From Gordionus sp. m RMFG-2023 (Eukaryota > Nematomorpha > Gordioida > Chordodea > Parachordodidae), in NCBI RefSeq assembly GCF_954871325.1, contig NC_088775.1:76733561-76797560 (forward strand): a stretch of DNA of 64,000 nt, written 5' to 3'. Of this stretch, positions 52,921-64,000 are shown one piece after another. A program made the translations under genes and the position numbers. The notes beneath the pieces are model-generated. The model saw nothing but the letters and a program-made list of their open reading frames with translations. It did no database searches and had not been told where the DNA came from. Position 1 is the stretch's first letter. Each line of letters starts with the position of its first letter.

Positions 52921-54146
52921 CTAAGAAATATGGGAGGAATAATAATTTTTATAAAATATTTTAAAAAATCATATTTTTCATAAATATCGTTTTGCTTTAC
53001 AATTCTTTCACCTAGGATTCTTGTCTATATTTAAATATCAATCTCATCATGCTCTTTACTTATCTTTACATTCGTGCTCACTTATAATAAATGATAATTG
53101 GATCTCTATCAATTAGACACTCTTTCTTTTTATATTATTCTAATATCAAAAGAAACTTTTGTTTAGTCCTCTGAGAAAATAGGATAAAAAGATAAAATTT
53201 TTTATGTGTAGATTTAATTCAAAACATTTCCATATTTTTTTAATTAGTTTGTAAATAAAATTATTTAACTTGTAAAAATTGATAAGAATATAGAAATATG
53301 TTATTTTAACAATTTCTTGCAAGTCAAATAATTTTAGTTTCAAATAAATTATAAGATATGGAAATGTTTTCTATCAAACCTGGTCAACACTGTATTATAC
53401 ATTATTATACCTTGATATTTTATAGCTTCAGTATAAAAAATCAATATTTTTTACAATTGCGTAATATTAAGACTAATAAAATGATAATTTTATTAAAAAA
53501 ATTTGATTTTGTTGTTTATACCTTTCCGATTTGAACTCATAAAAAAATATTCTCAATGCCACCCCTTTTTGGCCATATAATAAAAATAGTAGCTTTCGAA
53601 ATATTGTTGTACTTAAATGATTATAAAGAGATAGACAATATTATTATCATAATTACGGGTATAAATTTCTTTTAGGACCCTCTAATAAAGGGGCAGGTGG
53701 TGCAACTGCACCCTTAAAATTTTAGGGATAGCTTGTGAGAGTGGGGTATTCTTATTCAAAAATACAGTCAGTCTCAGTATCCATTTAATAATTGGGTCAT
53801 GAAGAGTGGGGAACTCAACTTCACTAGCTTGACGAGTTTCAAGGGCTATGAATTCTCTCTATAGGTGAATAAATGACAGCATGTTGATGCCATATTTAGA
53901 AGCAAATTCAATTCAAAACAGGCTGGCGAAAACTGATTAAGGAATTAATAAGTATTAGTCAGGCACTAAATTTAGTGGAAACCAGATATTTCTTCTATAT
54001 TTTATATACACCCAAAAGCTTGGTTATTCATATTCATAACTCGGTTTATTCTTTTATGATTCACAAAACTGATCGAGTAATTAATAATATACTACTACTG
54101 GTCAGGCATTATTTATTAGCGCAAACCTGATATTTTAGTTATATAC

Positions 54147-55715
54147 TAGTGCTGTAAACGTTACTTCAAAAAAGAAACGCGTTATCCCTTACCTTGGGAA
54201 CAAAGGAACGTGCGTTAATGGCTATTCAGAATATAACGTGTTACTCGTTACTTGAAAAATTAAATATTATATACAAAAATTTCCTATATATAATATAAAT
54301 AAAATTATACAACAATAATATATTATAAGATGAGATTTTTTATAGTAATTTTTTATTCTATTAAAATAAAAATAAAATTATACAAAAATAATATATTCTA
54401 AGATAAGATATTTTTATAATAAATTTTTAATTTTTCAATTTATTCAAAATTTTGATAAGATAAACAAGAGTGCTCAACACATCTTTCGTCGTGCTAAACA
54501 CGTGGAGGGTTGTTTTATATTTAATAAATAAAAATTTTAATTGGTGAAATTTATAAAAAATTTAAGAATACTCCTTATTTTGAAAGGTTAGATCTTCTTC
54601 TAAGGAATTTTATTCAGATCCTCATAAAAAATTTTTTAATCTTATTAGAATTTAGTATGTGTTGTTTTTTAAAGGAATCATAGTCTGCTTTTTCTTTGTC
54701 AAGATATTTTCTCAAATTGGAAATAGTTCAAGCTTTCTACCTTCGTTGATCTATAATTTTATCCGGGGCTACTCTAAGTAGCAGGTGAATCATTGATAAA
54801 AGTATATATTCATCTAGATGTGTTCGAATCAATTGAAAATAAAATAATCAAAATATAAATTCTAAACAATATTTCAACTGTATTTATATGCCTTGCAGGA
54901 TTACATTAATAAGTGGCTTACAAAACTTGAAATTATTTAAAGCTTTATTTAGTTCTAAAATCAAAAGAGCCATAGCAACAGGTTTCATAATACATAAAAT
55001 CATATATACCACATATATTTTTTAATTACATTACTTTACAAAATATATATGAGAACGACTTGTCATTATCTAAAATCTCTGTAATTTAGGTTTACACAAG
55101 ATTCGTCAAATTGGTTATTTTCCTTTATAAGACTATTATTTTCACACCGGTTTAATCAGACATCTTCCCATTTTTTAAAAATGGCTGCACATTTACGAGA
55201 CTGTCCATATTCTACAATTGAGGAAATATTTGAGTTGGGACACAATTTTACAAAGTGCTGGTGTAAAAAATATTTAATATTGGGGCCAGGGCAGGTTAAA
55301 TCATTTTCATCTGAAGAAATATGTTCAATTGGCATGATATTCTTTATAAAATAAATTATAATATTAGAGAATAATAATATAAATTAATCATCTTGATTGT
55401 TTCAATATTAGAACAAGATTGACTGAAAATTTAATAACAAAAATTTATGAAGGAATTTGGTGGTTGGGTTGATCTAAGTTACTCTGCTTAAATTATTTAT
55501 AAAATAAATAAAAATAATTTTATGATACAATAAAATATGTTTTTTCCATATTTTTTATGAAAAATTTAGGGTAACGAATAATGTTTTGAGTTACCGTTAC
55601 TCAAAAAAAAGAAACGCGCTATAGTTACTCGTTACCTCTAGAAGAAAGTAATGAATGATGTTGCATTTCTTCAAAAATGTAAAGTCATTAGTAGCGACGT
55701 TACTTTACAACACTA
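54147..55715. mobile_element. hAT-like element with GTAACG subterminal repeats, 1.57 kb
   Basis: Ends TAGTGCTGTAAACG and CTTTACAACACTA are inverted repeats. Subterminal 'cgttacttcaaaaaagaaac' near 54158 recurs in direct orientation near 55594 ('ccgttactcaaaaaaaagaa'), and 'actcgttac' words repeat at both ends. Inside, only short decayed readings were seen, e.g. YGQSRKCAAIFKKWEDV on the minus strand near 55160-55215. No clean 8-bp duplication (5 of 8). Confidence 0.55.
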
Positions 55716-58230
55716 ATATTTTCCCTCTTCTGGCATGATGCCAATTTTTTTCTCCATATTTTGCTAAAAACGTCTTTTATACTAGCAGGCAGATTAAAAT
55801 AAGCAGATAAAATTTTCAGGATAAATACTTTCCCTCAGTTGTTTTAAAATCGTTTACTTTCCCCTTTTCCTTGAATAAATCTTGGCTAAGCCCCTAGCCA
55901 AGATTGAAAACTGGGCAAAGCTTAGAATCATTATAGGCTTTTTTTTGCTTAAAATTTGTAAATTGAATAACTTTAAAAAATTGAGATTGTTATGCCAACT
56001 ACGCATTTTATAATAAAACATATTTCAAATTTTAAATATAACATTTCTACGTCTCATCAACATAAACAAAATTAGCATCCAGCCTATTTAAATATTTAAA
56101 ATATTTTATAAATCATTTAAAACTTTGGAAAAATAAATTCATAAAAAAAAACTTAAGTAAACGATAATTAAACTATCAAACTTAAAAATCTATTAGAACA
56201 GAAGTATAATATTTAGGCTCTGTCCAAAATAGCAAAAAATTAAATTCACAAACTATCAAAACTTTAAAATAAATAAATAAGTTATTAAATTTAAAAACAT
56301 GTGCACGTCCAACATATTTCATTAAAATTTTCGTAAGTTTTCTAATTTTTAAAAAAGATTTTGGACATATCCTTAATAAAATAAAAAGTAAAAATGAATC
56401 ATAAACTAATTTAAGATTAAAAAAACTAAATTTCCGGATAAAATCCTTTAAACAAAATAATTTTTATTCGACGACAAAACCAATAATAATTATCAATAAG
56501 AAAAAATAATAATTTATATCTGAATTTTTTCTTTTACCGAATTTCCGCCACATAAGAAAGTCTTTTTCAGTTTTTCCATAGAAAGAATGTATAAAATTAT
56601 AGTTTTTATATATCGTATAAGATTTATGATTCCTTATATAAGATCTAAATCCCCCGCTAAAATAAAAGGACAATTTGTAAGATTTTTTTGCCACGGTATT
56701 TTTTTTTTAAAAAATTATTTTTATTTATAATAGGAAAAGGAGAAGATAATAAAATATAAATAATAAAAAGATGTATTTATTTATAAATTCTTCTCTTCTG
56801 TAAATTTTTATATAAAAAAAAATTAAAAAAGGTAAGAGAAAAATAAAATACATATCTTATTTAAAAATAATAATAAAACATACTAATTTTTAAATTTTAT
56901 TAAAATTTCTACGATTCAATAATAATAAAGAAAAGATAACAAAAAAAATATCTATAAATTATTTATCAATATTTATTTTATTTTTATTTTTACACGTTTT
57001 TTTTAAATTATTTTTACTATATTCTCTAGTCGTTTATCGTTTAGCTATAACATTTTTTTAAATAAAAATTAAAGGTAGGAGATAGGGAAAAGGGAAAGAA
57101 AAATTGGGGAAAAGAAAATGGGTTTTTATGGTTATTATGAATGCTCGATTGATTTCTCATAGATTATGCTGGAATCAACTTAATAGGTAAAAAAAATATA
57201 ATCATTACATTATTTATTTATTATATATATATAATTAAAAATAATATAAAATTTGTGTGATTTTTTTTCAAATAAAGAAAGAAGTGAAGGAAGGGAAAAA
57301 GAAAGGAGAAAAAAAAATATATATTATAATATAAATCAGATCAGTCAATCGCTAAATTAAAATGAATTCACAAATACAAAATTAATCAAAATAAACTTTC
57401 TTAAAAAATAGTTGATATGTTATCCCTGAATAAATTATGTTTGAATACAGGTATTCTCTCAGATCGGGCAAGCTGGCCCTTGATTTTAAAAATTCTGTCC
57501 AGACCGAATTTGAAAACAAAAATTTGGGGCATCGGGTTTTTTTACTACCATTCCATTTCAAGTCAATATTTTTTTTTATCAAAAAAAATTATAGTGGCCT
57601 TTTTACGTTATCAAGGCCCTATTAGGTAGGACGGAGTCGAAACCAATTTTTTTAATCGGAAGGACATGGCTACTAATCCTATGTAGTATAATTTTGTCTT
57701 GAAAGTTTAGATTTTTCGGGATTATGTATGCCCAATTTTTAGCACTCGAGATTTGTCAAATGGTAAAAGCTTTGAAAAAAATGAAGCAGAGTTGAAAATT
57801 TTCGATTATTTTTATCTATAGGCATAAGAGACTTTAGGTGATGTCCTGGTTTGACTTAGTTTTGATACTTATTGATTTCGCCCAAGCCTTTGAACTAGGA
57901 CACCCTTTTTTGGCTTGTTTTAAGTTTTTGGTGGGCATTTTATTGTTTATTTTCTACTACTTTTTGGTTTCTTCTACTTTTCAGGCTGCATTGTCAATAA
58001 GTCGAATTAAAACACACACTCAGAGCTTAACATGATATGGTTTTTTTAAAGTTATCTTATGCCGTTTTTTTTCATGTACTAAGTTGTGATAATCAAAAAC
58101 GTATGGTCATCTTTCTATAAGATTAAAAATGAAGCGTATATATTTGAAGCCAATTAATTTTACAATTTATAATTGGTGATTTTTTCCCCCAGGGGTTATA
58201 GTATTATATTTATTTTTATGGATTTAAGTT

Positions 58231-58445
58231 AGCACTGGTATAGTTGGGCCATGTCGGCTAATTCGGCTCAATCTGCAGACGTGTGATGGAGAAAATCCGT
58301 GAACTTAAGGACGTTCGTTGATATTAGTTTCCTTAAAATTTGAGCTGCTATCATTTTAAAAAAAGACCCAAGACCAGTGATAGTTTTCGGCTAAAAATTG
58401 GTTTAAGCGACTAATAATATAGTAACTACCCAACTATGGTTAGCA
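58231..58445 (+). mobile_element. Family C repeat, copy 3
   Basis: Starts 'ctggtatagttgggcca' and ends 'actacccaactatggttag', imperfect terminal inverted repeats. Shares 'gtcggctaattcggctcaat' and 'gtgatagttttcggctaaaa' with 18101-18296. Confidence 0.65.
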
Positions 58446-59429
58446 GATCACTAATATTTTTTCACAAAAAAAAATTGTCAATAGGAATTTTTTAATCCAA
58501 AATTATTCAAATTTTAAATGTTTGATATAAAAACCAATTTTAATTTCCACTATAATTTTTTTTAAATGAAATGAGAAAGCTAGATAACGTTGTACTGAAG
58601 AGTACTAATTACATTGAAAAAAACTAAAATGAAAGTATGTTTTTAATATAAATAAACATTGTAGTGTGCCGATACTATCCGACTTTGCCGTTATCTGGTC
58701 GATTTATGAATAATGAAATGATGATAAAAATGTCTTTAGTTTATAGAATCAAAAAATATAACAATAAAATTAAAGCACATAAAAGCGAATAAAATATTCC
58801 AATAAAAAGAATAATTAGCCGTGGCGCTTTAGCATGTTTAACATCCAGATAATAAAGAAAATGAAAGGAGGGGGTTGCACCCATAACCCCCCCTACTTAT
58901 TATTTAGCTCGACTTATAAATGACCGGAGCTGACAACGCGACCTTTCAGGTTCCAAATTCCACTAGATAGAATTCGTATTGATACTATGATATGATCTGC
59001 TAATATCGGTTAATTTAGATATTTTATATGAATTAAAGAATCAATCCTATTCAAACCGAAGCTGAAGAGTTAAACGGGTATTAATCATTATTATATTCCA
59101 ATCCTAAGCTGAACATTAACAATTTTGTCACCCGAATCTCTAAAAAAAAGCCCGTGAACTGGTTTAAAACTTTTAACTGATTTAAAGTAGTCGTTATTTT
59201 TAGATATTCTGTGTTTATTGTTTTTTTGACGGTGCCGCGTATAGAAGTATTATTTTCAACTATAAAACTTATTCTTTTTTCTTATAGATACAATTCTTTG
59301 TAAATATTTTGATTGTACTAATAGAATAATATTTATATATATTAAAGTTTAATTAAATATAATTCATTATTTGTTTTATAAAAATTAGGTGATATATGTA
59401 AGTGTAATTATAATGAAATAAGGTATTAA

Positions 59430-59632
59430 GTCATAAAATTTTTAAAAAATGTGTTGTGTATCTCTATATATGTTTATAGTCAATACGCTTTATCAGGCCC
59501 GACTAAGGCAATCAATAAACATTATATGAAGTTTTAAGTTATAAAATTTAAAAAAATTGTTGTGTATCTCTATATATGTCTTAGTCAATAAGCTTTATCA
59601 GGCCTGACTAAGGCAGTCAATAAACATTATAT
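59430..59632. repeat. ~100-bp tandem duplication
   Basis: 'gttgtgtatctctatatatg', 'gctttatcaggcc' and 'gtcaataaacattatatg' occur in order at ~59450-59528 and again at ~59554-59631, with about 10 percent difference. Confidence 0.75.
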
Positions 59633-59880
59633 GCAAAGCCCGGCCCGTATAGACTTCGGACCGGGCCTATTTTATATAAAAAAAATTTGGGTCGAACTGG
59701 GTTGTGTCTAATATTTTTATATATAATTTTCAGATTTGTGAAATAAATTGATACTATATTTTAAAATTTTTGCAAGAAACAAGACGCCATTATTTTTAAT
59801 TTGTAGAATCTCATTTATACAATTAAAAAATATATTAAATTTTTCTCTATTTAAATAAATCAGGGCCCGGCAAGAAAACA
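59633..59880. repeat. Family A-like GC-rich core
   Basis: 'gcaaagcccggcccgtatag', 'ggaccgggcc' and 'cagggcccggcaag' with A/T-rich spacer; ends uncertain. Confidence 0.45.
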
Positions 59881-61804
59881 ATTCATTTAGACGCCATATT
59901 TCCCAAAGTTAAAAAAATAATTTTTCGTTTTTTTTGATTACTTTATTTATTTTTATCTATCAACATAGAGATGTCGTTAATAAAAATAAAATATTTTGAC
60001 TCATAAAAAATGGCATTTAAATGTCTTGGGGGCTAAAAATTTTAATGTTTCATATTCGTGAGAGGTAAAAAAAAGAAATATCAATATCCATCAATCGTAT
60101 GGTATATTATCATACTTTTCATGTAATGATTATATAAATATGCAGATTTGAGAAATCTTTCGAATATAACAAAAGAATTTTTTTTTATAAGTACCGGATG
60201 AACTAATGTGATGTCACTTTTTTCATCGAACCCGAATACCAATACCCGGATATCGTTATTTATATTTTTTTAAAAATGAAGTCATTTTTAAGGTTGAAAA
60301 TAAAATATTATATACAAAAGAAAAATTATAAATATTTAAGCCTAGGTTCGAAACCCCGTTTGCTCATCAAAAGTATTCTTTTCATTTTTAGATAAATATT
60401 TTAATTATTTTGCCAAATGATATCCTATGATTATTTAAATAATATAATAAATTCATATAAATTTTTATGAACTTTAAAAACAGATATTTATATATATATA
60501 ATTTAGATTAATTTTGCAGCATTATCAGCAAGATTTTTTTTTGTTAATGTTCGTATTCTTTTCTATTTCACTGATCCAAAAAAAGGGGCCAAACCAGATG
60601 AAAAATAAAAAATTATTTTTTTTATAATAATGATAAAATAAGTACTTATGTAAAAGATTAATTATTGAAGAGCTATCTAAAAAAAATTTAATATAATTTG
60701 GTAGAGGTCAGTGCCATTAGCATCGGTATATATAAAAATTATAAACATCGGTTCATCTATGAGCAAGAAACATGGTTATTTTATAAGCAAATTTCGTATG
60801 ACGGCCGAAAACATCCAAAAAAGAATAATTAAAACGTTTGGAAACATGAAACGGAACTAATATTTTTTTTAACTAGAATGGAACAAGAAGGTAAAAATGA
60901 CTTTGTTCTGGGTGATTAATTCTTAGGAAATAGAATAGATTTTCATAACGGGCGGGTAGCGGCAGACTTTTTTTAAAAAAAAATCAAAAGAGTGAGTGGC
61001 GGATTGGTGAAAAATATTTTTTAATAATTAAATTGCTTAGTTTAAAATTTTGCATAATTTATAAGTTCAATATATTAACCAAAATAAAATAGAGATACTA
61101 TCTATTTAAACATGGACGGGTAAGCGGGACAGGTGAGCTTCTAAGCTAACCTTTCCGTTTGCTACATAGCCTAAATTTTTTTTTTTTAAGTTTGCTTTTG
61201 AAATGTAAGAGGCACTATTTTTTTAAATTATGCGTTTAAAAGCTCGATAGAAATGAGGGACTCTGCTTAATATATGAAAGACAAGGAAATATTTATAATA
61301 TCTTTAAATCGAGATATTATTTCCTAATTCCATTTACAAAAATACGGGCCTAAACCTAAAAAAAATACCGCCGGGCTTCTGGGGGTGAGGGTTCGGACCA
61401 AAAATATCTCTTTTTTTGCAAGCCTCTCTTTATTTTAAATAATATTATATTTTTACAATCATAAATTTTAGGTGTTAGAGACACTATAGCCAGCTTTGAT
61501 TGGAGGGAAAGTTGCATCCAGCATTTTGTGAAAAATTTGGCATACTTCTAAAGAAAATTGATTTTCTTGACAAAAACAAATGTGTGGTATTTTATATCGT
61601 ATCCATTCGGTGTTTTAGGATTAAAGCACCGAAGTCAGTCCGTTTTTTGTTCGGCTTATGCAAGCCGAAATTAAACACGTGCGAAAGTAAAGACTATTTT
61701 AATCAATATCGTAATATAATATAAGATTATTGCGATTTTTTCTAAACAAATAATAATTTTCTAACGAAATTAATTTTACTTAAAATTAAAATAACCAGGT
61801 ATTC

Positions 61805-62036
61805 CATTTATTTAATATTTATGAATTATTTTTCCCAGAAATACAGAACTAAAGCTGACTTGTATGAAGCCATCTTTGAAAAAAATGAAACCTGATTAGC
61901 AATGGCCAAACGTTTTACTGATTTTAAAAAAATAGGTGATAAAGAATGTAATTTTTTTATTAGAAAATCCAATTATAAAGTATATATAACAGAAAAAATT
62001 GGAAAAAAGTGGACATTAACTCTGCAACTCAGATAA
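61805..62036 (+). pseudogene. Unidentified coding-like stretch with one in-frame TGA
   Basis: One frame reads MNYFSQKYRTKADLYEAIFE, then KNET, a TGA, LAMAKRFTDFKKIGDKECN, FFIRKSNYKVYITEKIGKKW and TLTLQLR before TAA: about 75 residues with a protein-like mix, unusual in this AT-rich setting. I do not recognise the family. It could be a decayed gene or transposon piece, or chance. Confidence 0.35.
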
Positions 62037-62282
62037 ACATAATTATTTAAGCCATATCTTTTTTTTCCCAATTAAATTATAGTTTAATTTTAAATTTAGA
62101 TAATTTATAATATTTTACGATTTTTTTTATAGCATAGTATACCAAAATGTTTATACTTCCTTATTAATTTATATAAAGGTTCTTAATCTCTTATCAAATA
62201 ATTCCATTCTAAACCATGAGGGATTAGCAATAGGTAGAATTCGAAATTAGAATTTTCTTAAATAATAATATTTTTAAATATC

Positions 62283-62492
62283 TAGGCTGGGGTAATAAAA
62301 AAACTTTTTTTAAATACTCGGGCCGGGCCGTCTATTTTAAAACCAAAAATTTTAATCGCCATTATTAATATAAAAATTAAAAATAAATATAATATATTTT
62401 TTAAAAATCCGGGCCGGGCTGTAAAAAATTTTTGAAAAAAAATCCAGGACTGGCCGGGCTGTGCGAATGGTACCTCTGCAAGTCTCAGACAT
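62283..62492. mobile_element. Family A MITE, uninterrupted copy
   Basis: Runs from 'ctaggctggggtaa' through 'gggccgggccgtctatttta' and 'aatcgccatta' to 'ggtacctctgcaagtctcag'. Same subfamily as 47555-50897, and shows that MITE without the LINE. Confidence 0.7.
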
Positions 62493-62539
62493 TTAACTAA
62501 CTTAATTAATGGCTCATGTCTAACAAATATTAGAGATGG

Positions 62540-63440
62540 TCATAAACTAGTTCTAAAAGTATCTTGAAATCTTTCATCTTGCTGGCGTAAATGATAAAAC
62601 TTTGCCATGTTACACTTATCTCAATAGTTTCAAATTTCTTCCAACCCAGCTATTTTTGTATTGGGAATATTTTTTTAAATCTCCTCCTACTTGATAAAGG
62701 TTCATAATTTGACTGAATTATTAGATTTCTTGGGACCTGCCGTATAATGTATCAGAGTTGTTGGTATATTGGGAGGATGTCGCATTTTTAGTTCCAAATT
62801 AGGCCTATAATACGGGTATACCTAAGACACTTATTAACAAAAGATTTAGTACTGAGTTTCATCCCAGTGTTATCCTAGCTCTCTAATTCATAACAAATGG
62901 TTGACATAACCAAAGCTTTAAACATACTTACTTTTGAGGGTATAGGGATTAGCGCCGAAGATTATATTTTATGAACCATTAATATTTAATTGAAGTAATC
63001 AGCCTTCTTTTGCTAAGATATTTTAGTAGGTACTCCTTCAACTAATTTCCCCTTTAAAATTACGTGTGTATTTGTAGTTGTAAAAATTGATGTCATCATC
63101 TTGGTTTTATCTTTATTAATATTTAACCTAGTGTTGTTAAATGGCTCGATTTAAAAAAGACTAGCCCAATATTTTAGCCAAAAATAATACGCAAACGTGG
63201 TTTGTTCATAAACGGCAGAAAGGTTTGGACATCTATTAACGAAATCTCGAGGCTTGCATAATTCTGGTTAAAAAATTGGGTTAGCCGTTTTTTAACTCAA
63301 ATGTTTCCCCTTCCACAACCTCTTCAGCTAAATTTTGTAGATTTTCCGTTGATTCCCAAATAAGGCATCATCCGCCAACGAATATGTATTTATATTTTCG
63401 ATTATTTTGTCTCGTTCTTCTTCTACCTTTTCATTTGCTA
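62540..63440 (-). pseudogene. Degraded LINE reverse-transcriptase end, split by a family B repeat
   Basis: Minus-strand readings include TYSLADDALFGNQ near 63360-63400 (active-site-like ADD), STENLQNLAEEVVEGETFE near 63300-63350, RLNINKDKTKMMTSIF near 63080-63130 and SKVSMFKALVMSTICYEL near 62890-62940. That is the order of palm, thumb and C-terminus in a non-LTR RT. It has many stops and frame changes. The repeat at 63129-63297 interrupts it. Confidence 0.6.
63129..63297. mobile_element. Family B MITE inserted in the LINE remnant
   Basis: Starts TAGTGTTGTTAAATGGCTCG and contains 'tattaacgaaatctcgaggc' and 'gttagccgttttttaa'. The right end is not exact. Confidence 0.6.
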
Positions 63441-63589
63441 TCATTCAATGTAATTAAATAATAGCAGCGATACACACATCCTTACTTTAGACCAATTTCC
63501 ATCGGAAATTTTTCCGACTTTAAACCTGCATGTAATATTTCCACATGACATTATGCCCTTTCCTGAATGCAATAGCACTGGTTTTATTT

Positions 63590-63970
63590 TGTGGAAATTT
63601 TGAGTTTAAAGATTTATGCCTTATTTCGGAATCGACGGAAAAATTACAAAATTTAGCTGTAAAGGTTGTCATGGATTGAGGTGTGGTTTAAGATTAATAT
63701 GGATATAACCAAGATGATGACTTCAGTTTGTATAACTGTCAAGGTAGTGTTCAAAGGGAAATGGGTAGAAGATTCTCCACTCTAAGAATCTTAATGATCA
63801 CATCGAGACTAAAGCAAATATGGTCTTTGAGCAAATACCGATTCCTTAAAACGTATATTTAAAACTTTATTAATGTCAACCCATTATGGACTGGAAAGTT
63901 GGGATGACACAAGAGTGAAACTAGGCAAGAACCAATAGTTTTTAAATAAGTGTATCCGGTATAACATGAA
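63590..63970 (+). pseudogene. Second LINE fragment, opposite orientation
   Basis: Plus-strand readings STEKLQNLAVKVV near 63625-63670, NMDITKMMTSV near 63696-63730 and RIFKTLLMSTHYGLESWDD near 63850-63910 match the minus-strand fragment above piece by piece, so this is an inverted relative of the same LINE family. Decayed. Confidence 0.6.
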
Positions 63971-64000
63971 GACGTACTATCCGTATAATACGTCGAAGGC

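Larger units (their letters stand above)
52921..64000. other. Region upstream of the last recognised dlg exon
   Basis: No MAGUK L27 motif or other host exon was recognised on either strand. It holds the hAT-like element 54147-55715, family C 58231-58445, a tandem duplication 59430-59632, family A pieces (59633-59880, 61340-61430, 62283-62492), a coding-like stretch 61805-62036, and LINE remnants to the edge. 52921-54140, 55720-57350 and 60000-61300 are AT-rich with nothing found. Confidence 0.5.

Noticed and set aside
57838-58035. 65-codon plus-strand frame with membrane-like stretches
   Set aside because: No start context, no recognisable family, no neighbouring exon; the minus strand is also broken. 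Could not be supported.
60343-60370. B-box-like GGTTCGAAACC, possible tRNA or SINE
   Set aside because: No A box at the right distance upstream and no pairing stems.
61500-61724. 74-codon plus-strand frame
   Set aside because: No recognised motif; overlapping alternative frames look equally open.
1-64000. CRISPR arrays, prokaryotic operons, rRNA genes
   Set aside because: No regularly spaced repeats with unique spacers, no operon-like gene packing and no rRNA-like sequence; the window is clearly eukaryotic.

Overview
The window is AT-rich metazoan DNA carrying most of one multi-exon gene on the minus strand, surrounded by transposable elements. The gene is a discs-large (DLG) type MAGUK scaffold. 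Nineteen exons between 52920 and 1161 encode, in order: a low-complexity N-terminal region, PDZ1, PDZ2, PDZ3, an SH3 domain, a basic HOOK linker and most of a guanylate-kinase-like (GK) domain. Intron phases agree at every junction but one. The last part of GK lies beyond the left edge, and the start codon and any L27 exon were not found. Strong AT bias, long repeat-filled introns and arthropod-type transposon proteins suggest an invertebrate, perhaps an arthropod; the species cannot be named from this.

Layout. 1-7804: GK, HOOK, SH3 and linker exons separated by short introns with a few MITEs. 7805-19692: a 12 kb intron with MITEs, a ~265 bp tandem repeat, a Helitron-like end and long AT-rich stretches. 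19693-23703: the two PDZ3 exons, with a zinc-knuckle retroelement fossil between them. 23704-31872: an intron packed with nested elements: an inverted pair of hAT transposase remnants, a 2.1 kb CACTG-ended DNA transposon with a TTA target duplication, and a young but broken Ty3/gypsy element with near-identical 169 bp LTRs and a CAATC duplication. 31873-37884: the PDZ2-PDZ3 linker, PDZ2, PDZ1 and pre-PDZ1 exons, plus a tRNA-headed SINE. 37885-52077: a 14 kb intron with hAT-type MITEs, a TIR element nested in another repeat, and a 3.1 kb RTE-type LINE inserted inside a hAT MITE. 52078-52920: a 281-residue Asn/Asp/His/Lys-rich N-terminal exon. 52921-64000: no recognised host exon; it holds a hAT-like element, MITEs, degraded LINE pieces and one unidentified coding-like stretch.

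The protein is expected to be a membrane-associated scaffold at cell junctions or synapses: the PDZ domains bind C-terminal peptides, while SH3-HOOK-GK forms an intramolecular and partner-binding module. The GK start lacks the ATP-binding P-loop, as in other MAGUKs. Unusual points are a ~72-residue insert that splits the SH3 domain, a long insert in PDZ3 and the acidic/polar N-terminal exon. No new host defence, metabolic or RNA-guided system was found; the main novelty is the divergent DLG architecture and the layered transposon insertions.
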